From the NCBI RefSeq assembly GCF_018449725.1, contig NZ_JAAVVC010000001.1, forward strand, positions 372,001 through 436,000: a stretch of 64,000 bases of DNA, written 5' to 3'. The notes beneath the pieces were generated by a model. It searched no databases and was not told the origin of the DNA. It saw only the letters and a program-made list of their open reading frames with translations. Shown piece after piece: positions 1 to 8,181 of this stretch. This DNA comes from Pseudomonas sp. dw_612. Its GTDB lineage: Bacteria > Pseudomonadota > Gammaproteobacteria > Pseudomonadales > Pseudomonadaceae. Every line of letters begins with the position of its first letter. The stretch's first letter is position 1. Made by a program: the position numbers and the translations under genes.

Positions 1-168
1 GGAGGTATTTCCCCCGCAAAGGCCCCGTATCGCTCTCTCACCCGGCAACTGATCCTGTCACGTGATGATCGCCCGTTTGCCAGTGAGATAAAGACCCGCC
101 CCCTTCCCGCTCCGTCGTCGTGGACGACGCAGGCGGGCCAACCGTGTGAGCGCAGCAGCGACCCATGG

Positions 169-729
169 GTGCCGATGCACCGGGAGCCGTCCTCCCTCAA
201 GGACCGTCGCTCGCACAATTCTGAAAAATATCTGAACCGAACGTTTCTCTGCCTGTCTGAACCGAGCCTTGCCAGCATTGCACTAGCTGACGAGCTGATC
301 CGGTCTGGTAACAACCTGCGCGATCTCGGCCACACACTGGTCGTGTCACTCAAGGTGCAACCATTCTGGGAAGTGGATTCCAAATATAAAAAAAACATTA
401 TTTATCATATGTATCGCTTGAAAGATCATGGTATAGAAATCGCGCTGGATGACTACACTATCCGACGGAAATCTCTTACACGCTTCGACACTCTGAATCT
501 GTTTAACTACATCAAGGTATCGATTTCATCCCTGGACCAGTGTTTGAAGCTCGAGAGCGATCCTGAGTTTCTCAATCGATTCCATGACCGTATGGTGACA
601 CTGCTCCATAACAACAAGATTTCTTTTATTGCCGATCGAGTAGAGCATATCGAGAGCCATTCATTGGCCCGGGCGCTGCCCTTTGATTACTTTCAAGGGA
701 GCTATTACTCCCCTGCCGATCATTTTTAA
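169..729 (+). CDS. Degenerate EAL-domain protein (probably non-catalytic; 5' end uncertain)
   Basis: 186 residues from a GTG start. The C-terminal part matches the EAL cyclic-di-GMP phosphodiesterase fold in order: ALDDY at 93-96 region (family DDFG), YIKVS around 114-118 (family Lys of KID), ADRVE at 155-159 (family AEGVE) and QGSYY at 176-180 (family QGYY). The EAL signature itself, the ELTE-type glutamates and the EGVE glutamate are missing, so hydrolysis of c-di-GMP is unlikely and a binding or protein-interaction role is inferred. The reading frame stays open to base 1, so the gene may begin outside the window; however, the translated first 55 codons are Pro/Arg-rich and unlike EAL proteins. 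The stretch around 370-450 is clearly AT-richer than the neighbours, hinting at foreign origin. A winged-helix gene follows 32 bp downstream, probably cotranscribed. Confidence 0.6.
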   Translation: MPMHREPSSLKDRRSHNSEKYLNRTFLCLSEPSLASIALADELIRSGNNLRDLGHTLVVSLKVQPFWEVDSKYKKNIIYHMYRLKDHGIEIALDDYTIRRKSLTRFDTLNLFNYIKVSISSLDQCLKLESDPEFLNRFHDRMVTLLHNNKISFIADRVEHIESHSLARALPFDYFQGSYYSPADHF

Positions 730-761
730 CCAAACTTTGGTGACTACTTTAGGAGAGAGAC

Positions 762-1421
762 GTGGAAATAAGTACAACCCTCCCCAGAAAATATTTTGTT
801 GTCGTGACTCACAGCATTACTTCCCAGCGTGAGCTCGAAACCATACTGTCCAGCGAGCGATTCAACTCGTTTGGTACGTCCCAGGCACAAATGTTTATCG
901 AAGGTGTTGCCCCGCCCTCTTCCGCCCCCGTGCTGATGGAGTTCACTTACCCAAGTGGGTCAAGGAAAAATGTCGCCCACACGATCGAACATGAGACACA
1001 GAACATACTGGCCACCCTTGAAGCGGAATGGTCGGCAGCTCAGTCCGGTGTCACGCCAACTCCTGTCGAACTTAGTGATATCCCCCGAGAACATGAGGAC
1101 ATCGAGCCATACAGCGAAGCCTGGCAACTCGACGATGATCAAAGTGTGCTGATCAAGGAAAACGTCGAAATCAACCTCACTGGACTGGAAGCCGCTCTCG
1201 TCAAGAAGATGCTCCACCATGAAGATCGTGTCGTCAGTCGGGATGATCTGATTCTAAGTATCGGCCGGGAACCGGAACAGTATCGCGGACTGGAAATGTG
1301 CTTGAGCCGATTGCAGGACAAGTTCAAAAGCGCCAGCAAAGGTGAACGACTGTTTCGCGCGGTAAGAAACCGTGGTTATTGCCTGATCCAGGAAGTTGTA
1401 TCAGAGCCGCATCACGCCTGA
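762..1421 (+). CDS. Orphan OmpR/PhoB-type winged-helix DNA-binding protein
   Basis: 219 residues, GTG start with a good AGGAGAG ribosome site just upstream. Residues about 125-212 look like the Trans_reg_C winged helix of OmpR/PhoB regulators: a LTGLEAALVKKMLHH helix, a VVSRDDLI stretch, then LEMCLSRLQDKF as recognition helix and the wing ending RAVRNRGYCLI. No receiver domain with a phosphorylatable Asp is recognisable in the first 110 residues, so it is probably not a classical response regulator. It sits directly upstream of the EPS genes and behind a degenerate EAL protein, so a role in controlling the EPS locus, perhaps through the EAL partner, is a reasonable inference but is not shown by sequence. 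Confidence 0.65.
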   Translation: MEISTTLPRKYFVVVTHSITSQRELETILSSERFNSFGTSQAQMFIEGVAPPSSAPVLMEFTYPSGSRKNVAHTIEHETQNILATLEAEWSAAQSGVTPTPVELSDIPREHEDIEPYSEAWQLDDDQSVLIKENVEINLTGLEAALVKKMLHHEDRVVSRDDLILSIGREPEQYRGLEMCLSRLQDKFKSASKGERLFRAVRNRGYCLIQEVVSEPHHA

Positions 1422-1740
1422 CCCACCTGAAACAAACATATGACAGTGCTATTACAACAATAAAAAGTGCACTTTGTTTGTTACCTCCCGCTCCAAACAC
1501 CCCCCCAATTTCGACCTTTTCTAACATCTCATATTTATAACCCATAAAGTTGGCACTTTGCCATCTTGTTAGAACTCGTCAGACAGCCCTCCCCATCAAT
1601 AACTTAATCTATTGACTGACGACAGTTGGATCTCTCGACGTTGTTAGTCCCAGGGCATTAGTTAAAACAATAACAATCCTGTTTAAACAACTCGCGGTTC
1701 GACTGTCGATACCTGAATGGACGTCTTTTGGGGATATCGC
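1422..1740. promoter_or_regulatory. Intergenic leader upstream of the EPS phosphoglycosyl transferase
   Basis: A 319-base AT-rich gap with no credible gene. It holds TTTTCTAACA at 1517-1526, and the arm TGTTAGAA at 1567-1574 forms a wide inverted pair with it. The 10-mer recurs upstream of two other EPS transcription units (8445-8454 on the minus strand and 21241-21250). No clear sigma-70 or AlgU promoter could be assigned by eye. The long untranslated distance to the start at 1741 leaves room for regulator binding or a structured leader. Confidence 0.45.
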
Positions 1741-3135
1741 ATGGATCTTACTCTTCGTATCAATCGAAATACCGGCCTCAAGGGACTGACCTTTTGGGGC
1801 CAATGGGCGCTGGCACAGGGCTTTGTCGTTGCATTGCTGTTTGTACTTGCCGAACAGCATACCGGCGCGGTCGAGTTCTATTACCGGGTGTGCGCGGCAC
1901 TGAGCGTACTGGCTTCGGTGCCGGCCTACACGTTCAGTGGCGTCTACCGCAAAAGAGACAGCTACCTGACGGGGTTGGGACGCCTGTTCATGGGTTGGTC
2001 CATGACCATGGCTGCGCTGGCCTGCATGGCCTTCATCTGCAAGGCCGACGAGCTGTTTTCGCGGCAGGTGATTCTCAGTTGGGCGGTGTACGGTTTCCTC
2101 GGGCAAGCGCTGCTGTACGCGCCGTTGCACGGGTTCTCCAAGTACTATCAGCGGTCGCGAAAAAGCGAGCATCGGACCCTGATCGTCGGGACCGGCGAGT
2201 TGGCGCTGGGCCTGGCCAAGAAGTTGAGCAGCGTCGAAAACCTGCCCTTGGTGGGTCTGGTCAGCACGGGTACCGTTGCCCCGCTGGAACCGGATGCCCC
2301 CCACATCGTCGGCGTGCAGGAAGATCTGCTCGAGTTGATCAGCTTCCATGACATTCGACGCTTGTACATCACCTTGCCGCTGAGCGAAGCGGCAAAAATC
2401 GAAGCGATGTACGTCGATTTGCTCGGTGCCAATGTCGACGTGGTCTGGGTGCCGGACCTGAACAGCCTGACGCTGCTCAATCACTCGGTGCGGGTTGTGG
2501 ACGGTCTGCCGGCGATCTATCTGAATGAAAGCCCATTGACCAGCCAACCCACCGCTGCGCTGAGCAAAAGTCTGGTGGAAAAAAGCGTGGCGCTGTTGGC
2601 CATCATCCTGCTGAGTCCGGTGCTGGCGATTATTGCGCTGGCGGTGAAGCTCAGTTCGCCCGGCCCAGTGTTCTTCAAACAGGACCGCCATGGCTGGAAC
2701 GGCAAGGTGATCCAGGTCTGGAAGTTTCGCTCGATGCGGGTCCACGACGATCACGAGGTCAAGCAGGCCAGCCGCAACGACTCGCGCATTACCGCCGTCG
2801 GGCGCTTTATCCGCCGCACTTCGCTGGATGAACTGCCGCAACTGTTCAACGTGCTGCAAGGGCACATGGCCCTGGTCGGCCCACGGCCTCACGCGGTCGC
2901 CCACAACAATTACTATTCGGGGAAAATTCTGGCCTACATGGCTCGCCACCGAATCAAGCCGGGGATTACCGGGCTCGCACAAATCAATGGTTGCCGTGGC
3001 GAGACGGACACCCTCGACAAGATGCAGAAACGTGTGGAGATCGACCTCAAGTACATCAATAACTGGTCGCTGTGGCTGGACCTGAAGATCCTGGTGAAGA
3101 CGCCCTTTACCTTGCTCTCGAAGGACATCTATTGA
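1741..3135 (+). CDS. wcaJ: Undecaprenyl-phosphate glucose/galactose phosphotransferase, WcaJ family
   Basis: 464 residues. ATG 1741 is chosen over ATG 1717 because GGGGA lies 6 bases upstream, while 1717 has no ribosome site. Layout: about four N-terminal membrane segments (residues 20-140), a Rossmann-like CoA_binding_3 region (LIVGTGELALGLAKKL), a membrane helix near 280-305, then the cytoplasmic phosphoglycosyl transferase domain. Family landmarks are VWKFRSM, the catalytic Asp-Glu in SLDELPQ (D363-E364), LVGPRPH and GITGLAQINGCRG. The enzyme loads the first sugar phosphate onto undecaprenyl phosphate at the inner membrane, starting the repeat unit. Glucose or galactose is expected from the family and agrees with galU and galE nearby. 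It is separated from and convergent with the gfc operon. Confidence 0.9.
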   Translation: MDLTLRINRNTGLKGLTFWGQWALAQGFVVALLFVLAEQHTGAVEFYYRVCAALSVLASVPAYTFSGVYRKRDSYLTGLGRLFMGWSMTMAALACMAFICKADELFSRQVILSWAVYGFLGQALLYAPLHGFSKYYQRSRKSEHRTLIVGTGELALGLAKKLSSVENLPLVGLVSTGTVAPLEPDAPHIVGVQEDLLELISFHDIRRLYITLPLSEAAKIEAMYVDLLGANVDVVWVPDLNSLTLLNHSVRVVDGLPAIYLNESPLTSQPTAALSKSLVEKSVALLAIILLSPVLAIIALAVKLSSPGPVFFKQDRHGWNGKVIQVWKFRSMRVHDDHEVKQASRNDSRITAVGRFIRRTSLDELPQLFNVLQGHMALVGPRPHAVAHNNYYSGKILAYMARHRIKPGITGLAQINGCRGETDTLDKMQKRVEIDLKYINNWSLWLDLKILVKTPFTLLSKDIY

Positions 3136-3164
3136 TGGCGTGAAGGTTGAAACATCAGCACCAC

Positions 3165-3188
3165 AAGGGGACGAAAGTCCCCTTTTTT
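3165..3188 (+). terminator. Rho-independent terminator of the wcaJ-type gene
   Basis: Perfect stem AAGGGGAC / GTCCCCTT with a GAAA tetraloop, followed by a T run, 30 bases after the stop codon. Confidence 0.9.
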
Positions 3189-3223
3189 GTGGCTGGGATT
3201 AACCGGTCGGCAATCCACAAATC

Positions 3224-3316
3224 CCTGTGTGCGGGCTTGCTCGCGAAGGCGGCGTGTCAATCAACCTATAGGTCGACTGACACGACCTCTTCGCGAGCAA
3301 GCTCGCTCCCACAGGG
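3224..3316. repeat. REP doublet (inverted pair), copy 1
   Basis: Two inward-facing Pseudomonas REP units (core GCGGGCTTGCTCGCGAA and its complement) separated by a short spacer. It lies between the convergent wcaJ-type and gfcD genes. The spacer is the same as in the next copy, 3358-3450. Confidence 0.9.
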
Positions 3317-3357
3317 GTTTTGGGTTGTTCACAAATACCAGGCCCAACCCGAGCGAA

Positions 3358-3450
3358 TGTGGGAGAGGGCTTGCTCGCGAATGCGGTGTGTCAATCAACC
3401 TATAGGTCGACTGACACGACCTCTTCGCGAGCAAGCCCGCTCCCACGGGG
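3358..3450. repeat. REP doublet (inverted pair), copy 2
   Basis: Second REP doublet with the same spacer, including CCTATAGGTCGACTGACAC, as copy 1. The roughly 48 shared bases in spacer and right arm indicate a local duplication of the whole unit. Together the two copies fill the 337-base gap 3136-3472, which otherwise holds only the terminator. Confidence 0.9.
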
Positions 3451-3472
3451 TCCAGGTGTGATGTAACGATCG

Positions 3473-5551
3473 TTACTCGGTGATCTTCTCGAAGTTGCGG
3501 TAGAACATGTCGTTGTCGCGGCTATCAGTCATCGAATGCAACTGGAAACTGCGATTGAGCCGTGCGCCGCCGTCCCGGGTCAGTGGCGACCAGACGAGGT
3601 TGGCGCGGCGCATGGTCGACATGCTCATCAATTCATCGAACGGAATGGACAGGTACAGGCCTTTGTCGAAACTACCTTCGCCATATTCGGCGCCAGTGGC
3701 GGTGGTGATCGTCGCCCAGGCCCCGAAGCGTACGCCGTTGGAGAACTCCCGCGAGAGGTCGATCGTGGTGCCCCAATCCCCAGCCAGGTAGCGTCCGACG
3801 CTGACCGCAGCCAGTGTGTCGTAGGGCAAATCGGTATAGCCGGTGATATGTCCGGTGACGACCGAGTAGTCCCGCAGGCCAAAGCCCTGGTCGAATTCGC
3901 GCTGGCGCACGTAGTTCAAATCCGCGCCGACCGACCAGCGCTGGCCCGTCGGGCGAAACAGCACCTCGCCGCCAACGCCGGCAAACATCGATTCCAGATA
4001 ACCGCCGTAGACCATGCCATACAAGTCTTTGTCCAACTGCTCGGCGTGGCTGACCTGGAACAGCGGCATGGTGACTTCGGACGTTGTCAGGTACTGGCGC
4101 AAGTCCGTGCGCACCCGGGGCAAGCCACTGGGTGCGTCGTATTTAAAGCCGTCAAAGTTATTCAGCAGATTGGCGCTGAGCAGGCCGCTCCACCAGGTGT
4201 TGCGGTTGAAGCGATACTCGGCGTCCGCATCAGCACTGAACTGATAGAAAAAACCGTCAGGACCACCGACGTTCTGTTTGAAACCCAACCCGGCCCCGTA
4301 GCTGAAGGGGTCGCGGGCTTCGGTGTAGAGGGTCTTTTCGTTGTGCGGCATCGCCGGGTTGATCTCAGTGGTGCGGTGCAACGCTTGCAGCGGTTCCTCG
4401 TTATTGAGCACTTCGCGAAAGGTTTGCCGTGGCACGCTGGTTTCTTCCAGTGGCAGGTCGTAGCGCTTGTTGACCAGAGTGAACCAGTCGATATCGGCGT
4501 TGACGCTGTTGTCCAGAATCCGGCTGGCACGCCCGACCGCTTTGGCCGAATGAAAATAGCGACCCTGCTCGCCGTAGACGATCAACTCGAAACCGCGCTG
4601 GCTGATGCGCTCGACCTTGTAGCCGGCATTTTGCTGCAGACGCCGGGACACATCCGGCCAGTTGACCTGATCCATCGCGACGGCTGGCGCCTTGGCCGGC
4701 AAAGGCTCCGCCGGCGGATCGAAGCTCTTGGTCGGGGCCTTGCGGCTGACGAAGTTGGTGTGAAAGGTCAGGCCGAACATCGCGGTGTTGCCCCGCTCCC
4801 AGGCCGCACTCACGTCCAGCGAGTCGGTCACTTTGAACACAGCGCCGAGGTTGATCGGTGAATCCTGCTGGATCACGTTGTCCTTCGGCTCGTGTTTATA
4901 GTCGTTGCCTTCGTACTCGAGTTTCAGACTGAGCCGGTCCCACGGCGTCTGGTAGGTCACGCCGCCGAACAACGAAGGCTTGCCACGAAAGTAGGCGCCG
5001 GCGTTGACGTCGCCAGTGCCTTCCATGTCCGGCCGGGTCTTGAAACGATCGTCGAGCCAACCCGCCGGGTTGTCGAAGTCGCCGCGGTTGCCCAGATAAC
5101 CCCAGGCAATCCCGGCAGTGAAATCAAAATCGTCGTAGCGCTTGCTGGCCACCAGGAATTCACTGGAGAACAGGCCTGTACCGCCAATATCTCGGAAGCC
5201 CAACGCCACGTCGGGCGCCCAATGGGTTTCCTGCCACAACCGGACTTTGAGATCGACCGCCTTATCCTTATAGCTCTGGTTGCCGCTCAACGATTCGGGG
5301 CCGTAAGGCCGGTTGGTGATGGCGGTGTAGCGAAATGCCCCTTCCAGCCAATCGAACGGCTGTAGCGCCACGCTGTAACGGCTATAGGGCTCGGTGCGGT
5401 TGGCGTTCACGCTCAACTCGCCGGCCGGGGACATCCGGGCGGTCGGCGTCTGCCACAAGCCAACGCCACCGAAATCATTCTGGGTCAGACGCGGCTCGGC
5501 ATGCGCCAGCCCACAGGGCAATAACAACACAGCTGCAAAACGTAAATTCAA
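3473..5551 (-). CDS. gfcD: YjbH/GfcD-family outer-membrane polysaccharide secretion protein
   Basis: 692 residues with a clear signal peptide (cleavage after GLAHA, about residue 18). The sequence FGGVGLWQTPTARM directly after it and the repeated beta-strand pattern (alternating aromatic residues, YAGYL/SAGAY-like strands) match the YjbH/WbfB/GfcD family, predicted outer-membrane beta-barrels acting in exopolysaccharide or capsule export. It is the last gene of gfcA-wza-gfcB-gfcC-gfcD. Its ATG overlaps the TGA of gfcC by four bases, implying translational coupling. Length agrees with the family (about 700). The export role is inferred from family and context; the molecular function is poorly known. 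Confidence 0.85.
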   Translation of the reverse strand: MNLRFAAVLLLPCGLAHAEPRLTQNDFGGVGLWQTPTARMSPAGELSVNANRTEPYSRYSVALQPFDWLEGAFRYTAITNRPYGPESLSGNQSYKDKAVDLKVRLWQETHWAPDVALGFRDIGGTGLFSSEFLVASKRYDDFDFTAGIAWGYLGNRGDFDNPAGWLDDRFKTRPDMEGTGDVNAGAYFRGKPSLFGGVTYQTPWDRLSLKLEYEGNDYKHEPKDNVIQQDSPINLGAVFKVTDSLDVSAAWERGNTAMFGLTFHTNFVSRKAPTKSFDPPAEPLPAKAPAVAMDQVNWPDVSRRLQQNAGYKVERISQRGFELIVYGEQGRYFHSAKAVGRASRILDNSVNADIDWFTLVNKRYDLPLEETSVPRQTFREVLNNEEPLQALHRTTEINPAMPHNEKTLYTEARDPFSYGAGLGFKQNVGGPDGFFYQFSADADAEYRFNRNTWWSGLLSANLLNNFDGFKYDAPSGLPRVRTDLRQYLTTSEVTMPLFQVSHAEQLDKDLYGMVYGGYLESMFAGVGGEVLFRPTGQRWSVGADLNYVRQREFDQGFGLRDYSVVTGHITGYTDLPYDTLAAVSVGRYLAGDWGTTIDLSREFSNGVRFGAWATITTATGAEYGEGSFDKGLYLSIPFDELMSMSTMRRANLVWSPLTRDGGARLNRSFQLHSMTDSRDNDMFYRNFEKITE

Positions 5552-6309
5552 TGAACCACCTCAGCCAATTGCGTGGCAAGAAATTCGGCCAACTGCTGAT
5601 TCAGTTCAGGGATAGGCGGATCGAGATCATCATTTTTGACTGGCACGAGAATCTTGCTGCCGGCGGCAGGCACCTGCCCGCGCTCACGATTCCACGGCGC
5701 AATGCCGACCTGGCGGGTGACGCCGCTGGGCTGGATCAGCCACAGATAATCGGCCTCCGCATCGTCCAGGATGGCGCATCCTTTTAGGTACTCCCGGGCC
5801 TCTTGCCCGACGACATGCGGCAATCGGCACGGTTCGGCGACGGCGCCGAGCACTTCAACTTGATCGACGCGCAACGGATAGATCAGGCGATCGCCGTCGC
5901 TCAGGTGAACGTTAGGGGCGAACCCGACCTCGATCGCCACCGGGTCCAACACCGTGACCTGGCGCCCGGTGACTGGCATGCGGCTGACTTGCTCAAACAG
6001 CCGCGTCGCCAGTTCTACCCGGCCGGGTCTGTCGAAGATCAGCGCTTCACGCCGCAACACCTGCAAGTCGAACAGCACCCCGGTCTTGAGCCGGGCCTGC
6101 TCTTCCAGCAACGACTGGCGCAGCAACCCCGCCGCCAGCCAATAGCTTTCGGCATTGGGCACGGCGACGCTGATCACGTCCGACAGCCGTCCGCCCGGCG
6201 GCAAGTCGACCGGCCCCGGGATTTGCACATCGCCCGAAACCGTGACCGCTGCCTGGCTTGCGCTACTGATCAACAGCAGGCACGCCGACAAAAACACCCA
6301 CCGCTTCAA
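5548..6309 (-). CDS. gfcC: YjbG/GfcC-family periplasmic polysaccharide biosynthesis protein
   Basis: 253 residues with an N-terminal signal peptide (hydrophobic run ending SASQA, about residue 20). It resembles the GfcC/YjbG family, which has beta-grasp domains related to those of Wza: VTVSGDVQIPGPVDLPPGGRL followed by a SDVISVAV segment, and later YPLRVDQVEVLGAV. It is expected to be periplasmic and to assist polymer secretion with Wza and GfcD. It overlaps by four bases with both neighbours (gfcB upstream, gfcD downstream), so the three are translated together. Confidence 0.8.
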   Translation of the reverse strand: MKRWVFLSACLLLISSASQAAVTVSGDVQIPGPVDLPPGGRLSDVISVAVPNAESYWLAAGLLRQSLLEEQARLKTGVLFDLQVLRREALIFDRPGRVELATRLFEQVSRMPVTGRQVTVLDPVAIEVGFAPNVHLSDGDRLIYPLRVDQVEVLGAVAEPCRLPHVVGQEAREYLKGCAILDDAEADYLWLIQPSGVTRQVGIAPWNRERGQVPAAGSKILVPVKNDDLDPPIPELNQQLAEFLATQLAEVVH

Positions 6310-6971
6310 CGGGCAAACCTGCGTTCTGGGGTCAGTTGCACAATCTTGACCCGCAGGCGCGTGGTCAGTTGTTGCTCACTCTTCAAGATGAAACCGTCAA
6401 CCGGATCGACCCAATAACGATTGGTCGCACGCAAGCCAATGGCCGGGGCGTCAATCTGCTCATCGACACGTAGCACGGCGTATTCCTTGTTGAGGATTTC
6501 CAGGGTTTCCATGGACTTGCGCGAGAAGCGACTGTTCAGAATCACGCCCGTTTCGCTGCCGCGATAAAGATCGATCCAGCGCTGGCTGGTGTAGCCATCG
6601 GGCAGCGTGTGCAGGCCTTGCTTGAAGGGCGAGGCCGGCGCCAATCGCGTGCCGTCCAGATCGCCCTCGACACCGAGGCCGATGGTGCGCACCGCGAGAC
6701 CGTCGCGCAGCAGCAACACCTGTTTGCCGGACGCGACCCAGAACTGCAGGTCGCCCCGCTCACGCACCATCGCCAACACCCCGGAGCCGGACGGCGTGGT
6801 CAAGGTGATCTGGGAAAATTCAACCCGGGCCACTTCGGCAGGCGTGACTTCCAGTTCATCGGGGCCGACCACCGCAGCCTTGAAGTTGCTCAAGGAAGCG
6901 GTCATCAGCGGGTTACAGCCACACAACAACAAGGCCGCTATCAAACCGACGCCAACTTTCAACGTTTTCAC
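6306..6971 (-). CDS. gfcB: YjbF/GfcB-family outer-membrane lipoprotein
   Basis: About 221 residues from GTG 6971. This start lies 11 bases after the wza stop and has a TAAGG ribosome site; an in-frame ATG at 7007 would overlap wza and is less likely. The signal ends in a lipobox (LLLCGC, Cys near residue 19). The body, with GLGVEGDLDGTRL, IDLYRGSETGVILNSRF and a YWVDPVDGFILKSEQ stretch, fits the YjbF/GfcB lipoprotein family of group 4 capsule and Yjb polysaccharide loci. Probably anchored in the outer membrane and required for polymer surface assembly. The stop overlaps the gfcC start. Confidence 0.8.
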   Translation of the reverse strand: MKTLKVGVGLIAALLLCGCNPLMTASLSNFKAAVVGPDELEVTPAEVARVEFSQITLTTPSGSGVLAMVRERGDLQFWVASGKQVLLLRDGLAVRTIGLGVEGDLDGTRLAPASPFKQGLHTLPDGYTSQRWIDLYRGSETGVILNSRFSRKSMETLEILNKEYAVLRVDEQIDAPAIGLRATNRYWVDPVDGFILKSEQQLTTRLRVKIVQLTPERRFAR

Positions 6972-6981
6972 AGACCTGACC

Positions 6982-8097
6982 TTATTTGCCGTTATCCCGG
7001 ACTTCACTCAGGTTCTTCGCCGAGGAAGCGCCCACGCCGAGAATGGCCGCCGATGGCACCAATTGGCTGATGAATCGGTTCCAGCGCGTCACGTTGGCGG
7101 GGCCGACGTAGACGATGTCCTGGGGCCGAACATTGAAGTGCGTGGCGAGCGCCATGGCGGTCGGCGACTCGGCTTGCAACTGGTAGATTTTTGCCGGTTC
7201 CACATCGAGGTTTTCCACCCCGCGAATCACGTACACGGCGTTGCCGTTGGAGGTGGTCTGGCTCAAGCCGCCGACCGAACCGAGGACATCGGACAGGTTC
7301 ATGGTGCCGGTCTTGAACGTCAGCGCGCGCGGCTGATTGACTTCGCCCATGACGTAGATGCGCTTGTTGTCGTTGTACGGCAGGTACAGCTGATCGCCAC
7401 CCTTGAGGTAGACGTTCTGCAACTCGGAATCCTGCTGGTTGAGCGCGTCGAGGTTCAGCGGATAGACCCGCCCGTTGCGCGTCAGCAGCAAGCCGGACAA
7501 ATCCGCGTTCTGCGGGTCGATGCCGGCCGTGCCGAGCGCTTCGACCACGTTCAGCGGGTTGGTGGAAATCGGTTGCGGACCGGCCTTCGATACCGCCCCC
7601 GACACCACCACCTTCTGGCTGGCGAAGCGCAACACTGCGACATCTACTTGCGGGTCGGCGATGAAGGCCGACAGGCGTTCGGAGATGTCCTCGCGCAGTT
7701 GCTGGATGGTCCGGCCGGCGGCCTGGACCTCCTTGATATAGGGGTAATACAACGTGCCATCGGAACGCACCAGGCGACCGTTGGCATCGATCTGCTGTTG
7801 CGCGCCGGAGGGCGCCGTCAGCTCGGGATGGTCCCAGACCGTGATGTACAGGACATCGTTGTTGCCGATGCGGTACTCGGCCGGGGTTGTCAGCAACTCC
7901 GCCGGCAGCGACGTATGTTTCTGCGTGGCGCGGTCCATCGCAATGAGCTTGGGCGTGATCGGAATCAGCTCGACGCGACTGCTTTCACTGGCCCCTTGGC
8001 GCGTGATATCGCTGGTGCTCAGGTATTGCCCCGGAGAAAACATACAACCTTGCAAAGCGATACTGGCCAACATCAAAAAAGGAAAACTACGAGTCAT
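6982..8097 (-). CDS. wza: Polysaccharide export lipoprotein, Wza/GfcE family
   Basis: 371 residues. The signal peptide ends in the lipobox ALQGC, so a lipoprotein is expected. It is followed by the Poly_export domain (YRIGNNDVLYITVWDHPEL, about residues 95-115, through VDVAVLRFASQKVVVSGAV) and SLBB-type repeats (RIYVMGEVNQPRAL, IVYVGPANVTRWN). The protein should form the octameric outer-membrane channel and pair with the Wzc-type kinase at 18370. It is preceded by gfcA, with an intercistronic hairpin between them, and followed 11 bases later by gfcB. Confidence 0.93.
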   Translation of the reverse strand: MTRSFPFLMLASIALQGCMFSPGQYLSTSDITRQGASESSRVELIPITPKLIAMDRATQKHTSLPAELLTTPAEYRIGNNDVLYITVWDHPELTAPSGAQQQIDANGRLVRSDGTLYYPYIKEVQAAGRTIQQLREDISERLSAFIADPQVDVAVLRFASQKVVVSGAVSKAGPQPISTNPLNVVEALGTAGIDPQNADLSGLLLTRNGRVYPLNLDALNQQDSELQNVYLKGGDQLYLPYNDNKRIYVMGEVNQPRALTFKTGTMNLSDVLGSVGGLSQTTSNGNAVYVIRGVENLDVEPAKIYQLQAESPTAMALATHFNVRPQDIVYVGPANVTRWNRFISQLVPSAAILGVGASSAKNLSEVRDNGK

Positions 8098-8130
8098 AAT
8101 GGCACTACGCTATTCAAGGGCAAATCCAGC

Positions 8131-8160
8131 AAGGTCACCCGACTTTCATCGGGCGACCTT
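8131..8160 (-). other. Intercistronic hairpin between gfcA and wza
   Basis: Stem AAGGTC.CCCGA / TCGGG.GACCTT with a short loop, inside the 84-base gap between gfcA and wza. No T run follows it on the transcribed strand, so it looks like an mRNA processing or stability element rather than a terminator. It could let gfcA be expressed above the rest of the operon. Confidence 0.55.
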
Positions 8161-8181
8161 GTATTACACCTACAGAGTGAC

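Noticed and set aside
960..1220. 86-residue minus-strand frame
   Set aside because: Antisense to the winged-helix gene, without ribosome site or similarity.
1497..1524. AlgU (sigma-22) promoter with TCTAA as -10
   Set aside because: TCTAA within the 10-mer resembles an AlgU -10, but no GAACTT-like -35 lies 16-17 bases upstream at any of the three copies.
1609..2982. 457-residue open frame on the minus strand
   Set aside because: It lies antisense to the well-supported phosphoglycosyl transferase gene; His/Gln/Arg-rich translation with no domain is typical of a shadow frame in GC-rich DNA.
3224..3450. Possible CRISPR-like array
   Set aside because: Only two units, each an inverted REP pair with an identical spacer; CRISPR arrays need several direct repeats with unique spacers, and no cas gene is present.
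3147..3461. Small overlapping frames in the repeat region
   Set aside because: They consist of translated REP palindromes (RASSLPQ-type strings) and recur wherever REPs occur.
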